Assembly: GCA_039714535.1 (NCBI GenBank)
Contig: JBDLJC010000065.1
Location: forward strand, 1-15,998
From: JAGXFP01 sp039714535
GTDB taxonomy: Bacteria > Desulfobacterota > Desulfobulbia > Desulfobulbales > JAGXFP01
Direction of reading: 5' to 3'
DNA: 15,998 nt
Below are positions 6,081 to 14,370 of the stretch, in pieces (position 1 is the first letter of the stretch; every line of letters begins with the position of its first letter). Under the pieces are notes generated by a model. It searched no databases. It was given only the letters and a program-made list of their open reading frames with translations, and had not been told where the DNA came from. The translations under genes were made by a program, and so were the position numbers.

Positions 6081-6950
6081 ATGAAAATCACCAAGGCCGT
6101 TATCCCGGTGGCCGGGCTCGGCACCCGTTTCCTGCCAGCCAGCAAGGCAATCCCCAAAGAGATGCTGACCATCGTTGACCGGCCGACCATCCAGTATATC
6201 GTTGAAGAGGTGGTCGCCTCAGGAATTGACGAGATCATCCTGATCACCAGCGAAGGCAAATCGGCCATCGAGAATCATTTCGATTATAATTTCGAACTCG
6301 AAACAGTCCTTAAGGACAAACACAAAGACCAGCTCTGTGAAGAGATCTGCAACATCTCCAACCTGATCGATATCGTCTCGGTTCGCCAGAAAAAACCGCT
6401 GGGTTTGGGCCATGCCATCTGGTCGGCCCGCAACGTCGTCGGCAACAACCCTTTCGTAGTCCTGCTGGGCGATGATCTGGTCCAGTCCGAAACGCCGTGC
6501 ACCCAACAGATGCTCAACCTTTTCGATGAATTACAGGAGTCGATCATTGCTGTCCAGCGGGTCCCCATGGACCAGACCAGCCAGTACGGCATTGTTGAAG
6601 GAGAACAGCTTAGAGATCGGGTTATAAAGGTAAACCGGATGATGGAAAAGCCGCCAGCCGGGGCCACCCAGTCCGATATGGCCATCATAGGCCGCTACAT
6701 CCTGCAGCCGGAGATTTTTGATCTGCTGGAAAAAACCAGTCCCGGTCACGGCGGTGAGATTCAGCTAACCGACGCCCTGTTGGCCCTCTCCAAAAGGAGA
6801 CCGATGTACGCCTACGAATTCGAGGGGACCAGGTTTGATGCCGGTGATAAACTTGGCTACCTGAAGGCGATCATCGCCTTCGCCCTGCGGCACCCGACCC
6901 TGAAAGATGAATTCCGCAAGCATATCAAAGAAGTTGCCGCCGATCTTTGA
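6081..6950 (+). CDS. galU: UTP-glucose-1-phosphate uridylyltransferase
   Basis: The enzyme makes UDP-glucose from UTP and glucose-1-phosphate, feeding cell-envelope polysaccharide and glycolipid synthesis. The N-terminal nucleotide-binding signature VIPVAGLGTRFLPASKAIPKEML (residues 7-29) is diagnostic. VDRPTIQYIVEE, the HFDYNFELE segment, QKKPLGLGHA, LLGDD and the later GGEIQLTDAL and GTRFDAGDKLGYLKA complete the GalU pattern. At 289 aa it has the normal bacterial length. Only 51 bp separate it from priA, so the two may share a transcript. The ribosome site is weak (GACGAG). No truncation or substitution of a key residue was seen. Confidence 0.97.
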   Translation: MKITKAVIPVAGLGTRFLPASKAIPKEMLTIVDRPTIQYIVEEVVASGIDEIILITSEGKSAIENHFDYNFELETVLKDKHKDQLCEEICNISNLIDIVSVRQKKPLGLGHAIWSARNVVGNNPFVVLLGDDLVQSETPCTQQMLNLFDELQESIIAVQRVPMDQTSQYGIVEGEQLRDRVIKVNRMMEKPPAGATQSDMAIIGRYILQPEIFDLLEKTSPGHGGEIQLTDALLALSKRRPMYAYEFEGTRFDAGDKLGYLKAIIAFALRHPTLKDEFRKHIKEVAADL

Positions 6951-7001
6951 TGGTGTCGCCGTTAAGCGATCCTGCGAAACATTCCTGTTGCCTGGAATAT
7001 C

Positions 7002-9446
7002 ATGAGTAGTAACGATAACTATCTGGAAGTGGCGGTGGCGGCCCCCCTGCCCTACACCCTTACCTACAAGGCGCCTGCCGGGATCTTGCCCCAGCCGGGC
7101 TGCCGGGTTCTGGCCCCCTTGGGCCGCCGCCAGGTCACGGGCTACATCCTTGCCATTCACCCAGAAAACGACTCCCAGCACAAGATCAGATCAATCAGCG
7201 AAGTCCTCGATAACAGGCCGCTGTTCCCCGTCTCCATGATTGAGCTGTTCCGCTGGATCGCCGCATATTATCAGTACCCCCTCGGCGAGGTCATCAAGAC
7301 CGCCCTGCCGGCCGGACTCACTGCGGCCAGTGGCCGCAGAATCATCCTGACCGAAACCGGAACCGCCAAAATCAGCCAAGGCCCAGATTCACCGGTCTGG
7401 CTCACCACCCTGCTGGCCAAGGGGCAACTAACCCCCGGAACCAGCCGCCGAATCTGGCGAAAGAACAAGGAACGTCACCTCCTCGAAAAATGGGCCACAC
7501 AAGGTCTGGTGATAATTGAAGATATAATCACCGCTGCCACTGCTAAATCCAGGAAGGTCGTGTGCGCCACTTTGAACCTGACGTCTAAGCCTGATGACAG
7601 TGATCTGAAAAAGTCGGAAACGAAGACCTTGGATCTGGTGCGGGAATTGGCCGGAGCAGAGAACAACCCTGTCCCTCGGCCCCTGCTGGCCAAGCATTAC
7701 AGCGGGGCTCGCCAGGCGTTGCAATCACTAGCGGCAAAAAACCTGCTCACCCTGGAAGAGATGCCCTTCTACCGCGACCCCTTCGGAGATCCGCCCCTGT
7801 TCTTTGCCGAACCGGCAGAACTTACTGGTGAACAGCAGACCGTCATGGCCAAACTACAGCCGGCCCTGACTGCCGGGACATTCAACCCTTTTCTCCTCCA
7901 CGGCATCACCGGCAGCGGCAAGACCGAAATATATCTCCAGGCCGCTAAGCTTACCTTGGCGGCAGGACGCTCTGTGCTGGTGATGGTACCGGAAATCGCC
8001 CTGACCACCCAGTTGGAGGGACACTTCATCTCACGTTTCGGCGACCAAGTCGCCCTGCTCCACAGCGGTCTGTCCAAAGGCGAACGCTTCGACCAGTGGC
8101 AGAAAATCGTCAATAACGAGGCCAAGATAGTAATCGGCGCTCGCTCGGCAATCTTCGCCCCCCTGGCCGACCCCGGTCTGCTCATCGTTGATGAAGAACA
8201 TGACGGGGCCTACAAACAGGAAGACGGCCTCCGTTATCAGGCCCGTGATCTCGCGGTATTGCGCGGCGCCATGGCCAAGGCCACCGTTATTCTCGGCTCA
8301 GCCACCCCCTCGGTCATCAGCTACCAGCATGCCCTCAACGGTAAATATACCCTGCTGACCATGGCCAACCGGGTCGAGAAAAAAGAACTACCCCGGGTCG
8401 AGATCATCAACCTCCAGGAGATCAAGACCGTTTCCGGGCGACCGCCGTTATTCTCCAAAGAACTTATCGACGCCCTCCGGGAAAATCTGGCCACCGGCGA
8501 CCAAAGCCTGGTCTTCCTAAACCGCCGCGGTTATGCCAGCCTGATGCTCTGTCGGGATTGCGGCCAACCGGTCCGTTGCCCGAGCTGCCATATCTCACTG
8601 ACCATGCACAAGGGCAAGCAGAAACTGATCTGCCACTACTGCGGCCATGGTGTTAAAAGCGAGACTACCTGCGCAGAGTGCAAGTCGAGCAATCTGGTAC
8701 CAATTGGTTTCGGAACCGAGCGATTGGAAACTGAACTACGCAAGCGTTTCCCAAAAGCCAGAATCGCCCGGCTCGACCGGGACACCAGCCATAATCGTAA
8801 GGATTTTCTCGACATTTTAAAACGCGTCCACAACCGTGAAGTCGATATCCTGATCGGCACCCAGATGATCGCCAAGGGCCATCACTTTCCCCATGTCACC
8901 CTGGTCGGAGTGGTCTGGGCCGATGCCGGTCTGGGCATCCCCGATTTTCGGGCCGGCGAACGGACCTTTCAGATTCTTTCCCAGGTTAGCGGCCGGGCCG
9001 GGCGTGGCGACAGACCGGGCTTGGTTATCATCCAATCGCACAATCCGGATCATTATTCGATCAGCACCGCCCAACTCCACGATTATCAGAGCCTGTTCGA
9101 CCGTGAAATCGAGTTACGCCGGGCTCTGCAATTTCCACCCTTTGCCAGATTGATCAATATCCGCATCGAAGGGAAACAGGAAAGCCAGGTCAAAAAATGT
9201 GCTCTCGCCCTGGTCGACCGGGCCAAGTATATGACTAAAACTCACAACTCGGTAACGGTTCTCGGCCCCGCTCCGGCGCCGCTGGCCAAGCTGCATGGTT
9301 ACCACCGTTGGCAATTGCTCCTGAAGAGCGATAATCTCAGCACCCTGCACGGTTTCTCAAGTGCCTTGCTCGGTGGTCACCACAAGTCATCGCCGTCCAC
9401 AGCTATAAAATTGTCGCTGGACGTAGATCCTGAAAACATGCTATAA
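7002..9446 (+). CDS. priA: Primosomal protein N' (replication restart helicase PriA)
   Basis: PriA recognises stalled replication forks and recombination intermediates, unwinds DNA 3' to 5' and starts reloading of the replicative helicase. The 814-aa protein shows the N-terminal fork-binding domain, then a helicase core: Walker A GITGSGKT (301-308), DEEH box (397-400), GSATPS (432-437), and the motif V/VI region GTQMIAKGHHFPHVTLVG (from 619) and QVSGRAGRGDRPG (661-673). Eight cysteines (517, 520, 526, 529, 544, 547, 557, 560) form the two zinc-binding sites. The C-terminal domain is complete. The region 120-250 is less conserved, as usual. It follows galU by 51 bp and precedes def by 93 bp. 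Confidence 0.97.
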   Translation: MSSNDNYLEVAVAAPLPYTLTYKAPAGILPQPGCRVLAPLGRRQVTGYILAIHPENDSQHKIRSISEVLDNRPLFPVSMIELFRWIAAYYQYPLGEVIKTALPAGLTAASGRRIILTETGTAKISQGPDSPVWLTTLLAKGQLTPGTSRRIWRKNKERHLLEKWATQGLVIIEDIITAATAKSRKVVCATLNLTSKPDDSDLKKSETKTLDLVRELAGAENNPVPRPLLAKHYSGARQALQSLAAKNLLTLEEMPFYRDPFGDPPLFFAEPAELTGEQQTVMAKLQPALTAGTFNPFLLHGITGSGKTEIYLQAAKLTLAAGRSVLVMVPEIALTTQLEGHFISRFGDQVALLHSGLSKGERFDQWQKIVNNEAKIVIGARSAIFAPLADPGLLIVDEEHDGAYKQEDGLRYQARDLAVLRGAMAKATVILGSATPSVISYQHALNGKYTLLTMANRVEKKELPRVEIINLQEIKTVSGRPPLFSKELIDALRENLATGDQSLVFLNRRGYASLMLCRDCGQPVRCPSCHISLTMHKGKQKLICHYCGHGVKSETTCAECKSSNLVPIGFGTERLETELRKRFPKARIARLDRDTSHNRKDFLDILKRVHNREVDILIGTQMIAKGHHFPHVTLVGVVWADAGLGIPDFRAGERTFQILSQVSGRAGRGDRPGLVIIQSHNPDHYSISTAQLHDYQSLFDREIELRRALQFPPFARLINIRIEGKQESQVKKCALALVDRAKYMTKTHNSVTVLGPAPAPLAKLHGYHRWQLLLKSDNLSTLHGFSSALLGGHHKSSPSTAIKLSLDVDPENML

Positions 9447-9539
9447 ATGACGGGTTAGTCAGCCCAATATTGTGCTATGCCTCTGGTGCCTTTTAAGATA
9501 CCATTATAGCTAGTTATTATCCCCGTAGGACGAGTAAAC

Positions 9540-10076
9540 ATGGCAATACTACCTATATTTACATATCCAAATCCGGTCCTGCGCAAGGAAAACGCACCGG
9601 TCAGCGCCTTCGATGGTGAACTGGCAAGCCTGATCGCAGATATGGCCGAGACCATGTACGATGCGCCTGGCGTAGGCCTCGCTGCGCCCCAGATCGGCGT
9701 TTCTAAACAGATCATCGTCTACGATGTTGCGCCGACCGAGGAGAAAGGAGATTTCTCGGCCCTGATCAATCCCAAAATTATCGAAGCAGAGGGCCAGGAA
9801 TTTGGCGAGGAAGGTTGTCTCAGCGTTCGGGAGCTTTGCGCCGAGGTGAAACGGGCCTACCGGATCGTGGTTGAAGCGCAGGATGCCGAGGGCAATGCTA
9901 TCACCTTCGAAGCCAAAGAGTGGCTAGCCCGGGTTCTCCAACATGAGATCGATCACCTGAACGGCATCCTTTTCATCGACCATCTCAGTTCCCTGAAGCG
10001 GACCCTTTACAAAAAAAAGCTCAAAAAAATTCTCCTGGCAGAAAAGATGGCAAAAGAGCATGGAGGCCCAAAATGA
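9540..10076 (+). CDS. def: Peptide deformylase
   Basis: A metal hydrolase that removes the formyl group from the N-terminal methionine of new proteins at the ribosome. All three signature motifs are present: GVGLAAPQIG (44-53), EGCLS (91-95; Cys93 is a metal ligand) and QHEIDH (134-139; His135 and His139 bind metal and Glu136 is catalytic). At 178 aa it has a normal length, with a lysine-rich C-terminal helix. The ATG has an AGGA site about nine bases upstream. Its last codon overlaps the ATG of fmt by four bases, the classical def-fmt pair. The 93-bp gap before it leaves room for a promoter for the downstream five-gene block, although no strong one is evident. Confidence 0.97.
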   Translation: MAILPIFTYPNPVLRKENAPVSAFDGELASLIADMAETMYDAPGVGLAAPQIGVSKQIIVYDVAPTEEKGDFSALINPKIIEAEGQEFGEEGCLSVRELCAEVKRAYRIVVEAQDAEGNAITFEAKEWLARVLQHEIDHLNGILFIDHLSSLKRTLYKKKLKKILLAEKMAKEHGGPK

Positions 10077-11020
10077 CCGAGCAAAAACCACTAAGGATCA
10101 TTTTCATGGGGACCCCGGAATTTGCGGTCTCCTCCTTACAGGCCTTACTAGACAGCCGCCACGAGGTGGTGGCGGTGGTCACCCAACCGGATCGGCCCAG
10201 GGGTCGCGGCCGCAAGCTGACTGCACCGCCGATTAAGGATCTTGCCCTGCAGGCGGGCCTGGAGGTGCTCCAACCTACCGCCATCAAGACCGCCGAATTC
10301 AAGAAAGAACTGGCCGGCTATCAGGCCGATGTTTTCGCCGTTACCGCCTACGGCCGCATTCTGCCGGAGCCATTACTGAACATGCCACCAATGGGCACCA
10401 TTAACGTCCATGGCTCTCTTTTACCCAAGTATCGGGGGGCGGCCCCGGTCCAGTGGGCCATCCTTAATGGTGAAACCGAGGCCGGGATCACCATCATGCA
10501 GATGGACGAAGGACTGGACACTGGTGATATCCTTCTGCCCGGCGCTATCCCCATTGCAGATGATGACACGGCCGCCACTATGGCGGTAAAGCTGGCCGCA
10601 CTCGGGGGCCGCTTATTGGTTGAAGCCCTGGATAAACTCCAGAGCGGTGAACTTAAGGCCCAACCCCAGGATGAAAGACTGGCAACTCAGGCTCCGCCGC
10701 TGACCAAGGAACAGGGCCAAATCGACTGGTTTGAACCGGCCCTGGCCATCAGCTGCCGAATCAGAGGCCTTGACCCGTGGCCCACCGCCTATACCTTCCT
10801 CAACGGTAAGCGCTTACGCCTTTTCAAACCGGAGATTGTCAACCACCCCGACACCAACGAACCGGGCACGATCTGCGCGGCCGACAAAAACGGGCTGCTG
10901 ATCGCCACCGGCCTGGAATACCTGCTGATCAAAGAGGTCCAGCTCGAAGGATCCAAACGGATGGCGGTGGGACCATTCCTGCAGGGCCATAAGCTGGAAT
11001 CCACCATTCGGCTTGGCTGA
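10073..11020 (+). CDS. fmt: Methionyl-tRNA formyltransferase
   Basis: Transfers a formyl group from 10-formyltetrahydrofolate to initiator methionyl-tRNA, the step whose product is later processed by deformylase. The N-terminal FMGTPEFAVSSL begins a formyltransferase Rossmann fold. Catalytic residues are Asn111, His113 (NVHGSLLPKYRGAAP) and Asp149 (MDEGLDTGD), equivalent to the known Asn-His-Asp set. The tRNA-binding loop region RPRGRGRKLTAPPIK (41-55) is present, and the C-terminal OB-fold domain is complete (315 aa). It overlaps def by four bases and the next gene by one, so translation is probably coupled. Confidence 0.97.
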   Translation: MTEQKPLRIIFMGTPEFAVSSLQALLDSRHEVVAVVTQPDRPRGRGRKLTAPPIKDLALQAGLEVLQPTAIKTAEFKKELAGYQADVFAVTAYGRILPEPLLNMPPMGTINVHGSLLPKYRGAAPVQWAILNGETEAGITIMQMDEGLDTGDILLPGAIPIADDDTAATMAVKLAALGGRLLVEALDKLQSGELKAQPQDERLATQAPPLTKEQGQIDWFEPALAISCRIRGLDPWPTAYTFLNGKRLRLFKPEIVNHPDTNEPGTICAADKNGLLIATGLEYLLIKEVQLEGSKRMAVGPFLQGHKLESTIRLG

Positions 11021-11763
11021 TGCCCAGATTATCGCCCCGCCAGTACATCCTGGCCTCTCTCGTTATCCTCTTTGTAGGCGGGCTGCTTCTGTTCTTCAGC
11101 CAGGAAGGTCTGCTGACCAGGATCATCACCCAACTCAAGGACTTTAAAAGCCAGAGCGACAACCTGCGGGCCGAGATCCTTGCCCACGGCTCCAACGCCC
11201 CCCTGTTCTTTATCGGTATCCAGATCTTCCAGGTAATTTTCGCACCGATACCCGGAGAAGCCAGTGGCCTGGTCGGCGGCTATCTGTTCGGCACCTGGCC
11301 CTGCACACTCTATTCAACCATCGGCCTGACCGTAGGCTCGGCCATTGCCTTCGGCGGCGGCCGTCTGCTGAGCTCGTTCTTCACCGAAAAATTCCGCCAC
11401 ACCAAATTATACCAGCGCTTCAACCACTTGGTCAGCCGAGGCGATTATCTGCTGCCCTTCGTCCTCTTCATCTTCCCGGGCTTCCCCAAGGACTCCCTCT
11501 GCTACCTGCTGGGGATGAGCGCAATGCCCCTGCCGGTCTTCATGTTCTTGACGACGGTGGGCCGATTCCCCGGCACCATGCTCCTTTCCGCCAATGGGGC
11601 CGAGGCCTATAATGGTGATCTTGTCAGGCTGGGGACAACGATCCTGCTTTCTGCCATCTTGGTCGCCCCGGCGATGATCTTCCGCCACCGATTGCTTGAG
11701 ATATTAAAGAGACGCCAGGCAAAGGCAGCTGATAAAATCCAACAGGATAGTGAGAAACCATGA
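11020..11763 (+). CDS. VTT/DedA-like membrane protein (TVP38/TMEM64 family)
   Basis: An integral membrane protein of 247 aa. A first membrane helix (about 9-27) is followed by a linker (30-57), then the SNARE-associated/VTT domain (about 60-190). Within the domain are QVIFAPIPGEASGLVGGYLFG and, in the second half, FIFPGFPKD, the proline-containing re-entrant segments typical of DedA and TVP38 proteins. Another helix lies at 205-222 and the tail is basic. Family members are linked to lipid scrambling or undecaprenyl-phosphate transport in other bacteria; the substrate here is unknown. Its place between fmt and pgpA in an overlapping block is compatible with a membrane-lipid role, but the arrangement alone does not prove it. 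Confidence 0.88.
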   Translation: MPRLSPRQYILASLVILFVGGLLLFFSQEGLLTRIITQLKDFKSQSDNLRAEILAHGSNAPLFFIGIQIFQVIFAPIPGEASGLVGGYLFGTWPCTLYSTIGLTVGSAIAFGGGRLLSSFFTEKFRHTKLYQRFNHLVSRGDYLLPFVLFIFPGFPKDSLCYLLGMSAMPLPVFMFLTTVGRFPGTMLLSANGAEAYNGDLVRLGTTILLSAILVAPAMIFRHRLLEILKRRQAKAADKIQQDSEKP

Positions 11764-12950
11764 CCGCAAAGACCATATACCTTGACTGTTTTGCCGGCAT
11801 CAGCGGCGATATGGCCGTCGGCGCCCTCCTCAACTGCGGGGTGCCGACCGAAATTCTCCACCAGGGTTTGGCCAGGCTGGATCTTGACGGCTATAAAATT
11901 CAGGTCGCACCTGCCGCCAGTAACGTTATTAGCGCCAACACCTTTCGGGTCGAGGTTGAGCAGAACCCATCCCACCGCCACTGGGCCGATATCCGACAGA
12001 TGCTAAACAAAAGCCGCCTGAAGGTTGCGGTTAAAGATATGGCCCTTGCCATCTTCACCACCCTGGCCGAGGCCGAGGCCAAGGTCCACAACAGTGAGGT
12101 TGATCAGGTTCATTTCCATGAGGTCGGGGCGGTTGATTCGATCATCGATATCGTCGGTTTCGCGATCTGCCTGGACCATCTTGGTGTCAAACGGGTAATC
12201 AGCTCACCGCTGCCGATGGGGTCCGGCCTGGTCTCCTGCGCCCACGGCCTGCTGCCGTTACCGGCCCCGGCTGTTTGCGAGATCCTTGCAGGGGTGCCGG
12301 TTTACGGGGCCGAACTGCAACAGGAACTGGTGACCCCCACCGGCGCGGCCATCGTCAAGACCGTCGCCGATTCCTTCGGCCCTTTCCCGAGTATGACCAT
12401 CGCCCGGGTTGGCTATGGTCAGGGCAGCCACGTTCTTAGCGACCAGCGGCCCAACCTGCTACGGGTAGTCCTCGGCACCGCCAATGAGGTCAGCGAAGCC
12501 CAGGAAGTAGAGGTAATAGAATGCAATCTGGACGACTGGTCGCCCGAGGGTTTTCCGCTGCTGACCGAGAAGCTCTTTGCCATTGGAGTTCTCGATGTGG
12601 TCCTCAAACCGATTCAGATGAAAAAGGGGCGGCCCGGTTTTCAGTTAGAGGTTATCTGCCGACCCGGTCTAGGCTGGGAAGCACGACGCTGTATCCTCTC
12701 CGAAACCACTGCCATCGGCCTCCGCTATCGCCCCGAGAAAAGATGGACCCTGCCGCGCCGAACCGGCACAGTCGGGACCGACTTGGGCCGGGTGGCGGTA
12801 AAACAGGTAGAGACCCCAACCGGCCTGGCCCTCTACCCTGAATATGAAGATTGCCGCCGACTGGCCCTCGAAAACAATCTACCCCTGAAAGATATCTATG
12901 CGGCGGTCAACCGTTGCCAACCAGTTGATTTTGAAGCGGAGGAAAATTAA
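11760..12950 (+). CDS. larC: Nickel pincer cofactor biosynthesis protein LarC
   Basis: LarC inserts nickel into the pincer nucleotide cofactor used by lactate racemase and related enzymes. The 396-aa protein opens with YLDCFAGISGDM (7-18), contains HFHEVGAVDSIIDIVG (118-133) and TPTGAAIVKT (192-201), and continues through the conserved C-terminal half (DDWSPEGFPLLTEKLF... RPGFQLEVICRP). In Lactobacillus the protein needs a programmed frameshift; here it is one uninterrupted frame. No larA, larB or larE is in the window, so the cofactor's user cannot be named. The start overlaps the previous gene by four bases (ATGA), and the stop overlaps pgpA by one. Some older annotations call this family UPF0272. 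Confidence 0.93.
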   Translation: MTAKTIYLDCFAGISGDMAVGALLNCGVPTEILHQGLARLDLDGYKIQVAPAASNVISANTFRVEVEQNPSHRHWADIRQMLNKSRLKVAVKDMALAIFTTLAEAEAKVHNSEVDQVHFHEVGAVDSIIDIVGFAICLDHLGVKRVISSPLPMGSGLVSCAHGLLPLPAPAVCEILAGVPVYGAELQQELVTPTGAAIVKTVADSFGPFPSMTIARVGYGQGSHVLSDQRPNLLRVVLGTANEVSEAQEVEVIECNLDDWSPEGFPLLTEKLFAIGVLDVVLKPIQMKKGRPGFQLEVICRPGLGWEARRCILSETTAIGLRYRPEKRWTLPRRTGTVGTDLGRVAVKQVETPTGLALYPEYEDCRRLALENNLPLKDIYAAVNRCQPVDFEAEEN

Positions 12951-13417
12951 TGGATCGGTTGTTCATGGCCCTAGCCACCGGCTTCGGCCTCGGTTATCTG
13001 CCGAAAGCGCCAGGCACCTGGGGGACGCTGCTGGCCCTGCCCATTCATTATCTGATCGTCCAACTGCCGCTACAGGGCTACGCTGCCGCCATCGCGATCA
13101 TCATCGTCATTGCAATCGTCAGCGCCGGCTCCGCCGAAAAGATCATGGACAAACCAGATCCGGGCAGCGTGGTCATCGATGAGGTGGCCGGGATGCTGAT
13201 CGCCATGATCGCTATTCCCGCCCACCCCTTAGCCTGGCTGCTGGCCTTCGGCCTCTTTCGGCTCTTCGATATCCTCAAACCGTTCCCGGTCAACTTCTTC
13301 GACCAGCGCTTCCACGGCGGCTTGGGCATAGTCCTTGACGACCTGATGGCCGGCCTCTATGCCCTCGCCAGCCTCCAGCTGCTCTGGCAACTATTGATCA
13401 GGGCTGGCTTGGTTTGA
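12950..13417 (+). CDS. pgpA: Phosphatidylglycerophosphatase A
   Basis: A small membrane phosphatase that removes phosphate from phosphatidylglycerophosphate to give phosphatidylglycerol. The 155-aa sequence has the family signatures GFGLGYLPKAPGTWGTLLALP (11-31, just past the N-terminus), KPDPGSVVIDEVAGMLIAM (68-86) with its acidic residues, and FDILKPFPVNFFDQRFHGG then LDDLMAGLYA (106-138). Membrane helices lie at about 45-60, 80-105 and 125-150. A strong GGAGG site lies inside the end of larC, whose stop overlaps the ATG by one base. It is the last gene of the overlapping def-fmt-VTT-larC-pgpA block; no clear terminator was found behind it. Confidence 0.95.
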   Translation: MDRLFMALATGFGLGYLPKAPGTWGTLLALPIHYLIVQLPLQGYAAAIAIIIVIAIVSAGSAEKIMDKPDPGSVVIDEVAGMLIAMIAIPAHPLAWLLAFGLFRLFDILKPFPVNFFDQRFHGGLGIVLDDLMAGLYALASLQLLWQLLIRAGLV

Positions 13418-13454
13418 TTTAGCCGAGAGATCTTTCTCTTAAGGGATGGAATCG

Positions 13455-13580
13455 ATGACCGAGATCGTCTGTGATATGCTGTGCCTGGCTGGACAAAGTG
13501 AATCCCGACCTGAATTAAAAAGGAGATTGATCATAAACAGGATCTACATCATTCACCGACACCGAGGAGATGACAAATGA
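13455..13580 (+). CDS. Possible small leader ORF (41 aa)
   Basis: An uninterrupted frame beginning MTEIVCDMLCLAGQ and ending RHRGDDK, whose TGA overlaps the ATG of the next gene by four bases (ATGA). A weak AGGG site stands in front. The exact four-base overlap suggests possible translational coupling. No homology is recognised, and such an overlap can arise by chance, so coding is doubtful. Confidence 0.22.
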   Translation: MTEIVCDMLCLAGQSESRPELKRRLIINRIYIIHRHRGDDK

Positions 13581-14047
13581 AATCTGCAAAAACGATCTGT
13601 TGCGCATTCATGTTTATGTTGGTGACCATGCTCACCATTACATCTCTCTGCTCTGCTGAAACAACAATGGACAAAACATCGATGGCAGAAGTTGAACAAG
13701 AAGCCAAAGATTTTATTAAGGCGCTGAAATCATATACCGCCGGGCAGCGGGCCGAAGCGCTCCAGAGAACCGCGACGGCGCTGGAAAACCTGGATAAGCG
13801 CATCGAGGCACTGGAAACACGGATCGACCAGGACTGGGATAAAATGGATCAGGCCGCCCGCGAAAAGGCCCGGGCCGGCCTGAAAGCGCTGCACAAGCAG
13901 CGGAACCAAGTAGCCGAAAAGTACGGCAGTTTGAAAAGCAGCTCCACCGAGGCCTGGGAGCATGTGAAGAGAGGTTTTTCAGATGCGTATAAGGCTCTTC
14001 ATGAAGGCTGGGAAAAGTCTGAAGAAGAATTTGGCGCGGACAAATAA
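13577..14047 (+). CDS. Exported coiled-coil protein of unknown function
   Basis: A 156-aa protein with a clear N-terminal signal peptide: MKSAK, a hydrophobic core (residues 7-23) and a likely cleavage after CSA at 26. The mature part is strongly helical and charged, with heptad-like spacing in ALENLDKRIEALETRIDQDWDKM and QAAREKARAGLKALHKQRNQVAEKYG, then a more aromatic tail (AWEHVKRGFSDAYKALHEGWE). It resembles small periplasmic stress or envelope coiled-coil proteins, but I do not recognise the family. A GAGGAG ribosome site precedes the ATG. It sits 159 bp beyond pgpA and is probably a separate transcript. Confidence 0.75.
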   Translation: MKSAKTICCAFMFMLVTMLTITSLCSAETTMDKTSMAEVEQEAKDFIKALKSYTAGQRAEALQRTATALENLDKRIEALETRIDQDWDKMDQAAREKARAGLKALHKQRNQVAEKYGSLKSSSTEAWEHVKRGFSDAYKALHEGWEKSEEEFGADK

Positions 14048-14085
14048 AATTTCCCGACACTAGCCACCCATTTGCCCCTTCAAGG

Positions 14086-14223
14086 AAACGGGGTCAGGCC
14101 ATGAATGCTTGACTCTATGTTTGCCTTTTTGGCCTTAAAAACGTAAATATAGCCCCCAAAAAGGCTTATTACAGACAATGTTTCCCAATGCTTTCAATTA
14201 GTTAGCGTGGCCCGACCCCGTTT
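14086..14223. repeat. 138-bp nested palindromic MITE/REP-like element
   Basis: Terminal inverted repeats of 16 bp (14086-14101 and 14208-14223, one mismatch) carry GGGGTC-GGCC cores. A second, inner pair (GCCTTTTTGG at 14123-14132 and CCAAAAAGGC at 14156-14165) is nested inside, so the whole folds as a two-level hairpin. No transposase is encoded. The GGGGTCAGGCC terminus resembles palindromes found around REP-associated tyrosine transposases in related bacteria; this link is from memory and inferred. It fills the whole gap between the coiled-coil gene and the minus-strand cluster, and its right arm supplies the last codons of the truncated gene at 14202-14366. Confidence 0.7.
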
Positions 14224-14366
14224 ATTAGATCAGCAATATATGTATTTAACTGATTGTACGTCCTATATGTTTGGTTGCCGCAATACGTTGCCTCTGCATT
14301 GCCTACAGCAACAAACAGTAAAACCACTACAAACAAATAAAACATGATATATCTTTTTGTTGACAT
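14202..14366 (-). pseudogene. Truncated small exported protein
   Basis: The 54-aa frame starts MSTKRYIMFYLF with a signal peptide (hydrophobic 7-21, cleavage near AEA) and a mature part of only about 30 residues, YCGNQTYRTYNQLNTYIADLI. The last codons NGVGPR and the stop lie inside the right arm of the palindromic element at 14208-14223, so insertion of that element probably cut the gene. The start I chose is four bases after the stop of the 419-aa gene with GATGGAA as a ribosome site; the frame can be extended seven codons upstream into that gene. It may alternatively be a naturally small secreted peptide. Composition is AT-rich, like the cluster. Confidence 0.5.
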
Positions 14367-14370
14367 TTTA

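Noticed and set aside
11760..12950. Programmed frameshift in larC as in Lactobacillus
   Set aside because: The frame is continuous through both N- and C-terminal halves, so no frameshift is needed.
13424..13445. Short hairpin AGAGA-TCTT-TCTCT after pgpA as a terminator
   Set aside because: The stem is only five weak pairs and no T-run follows.
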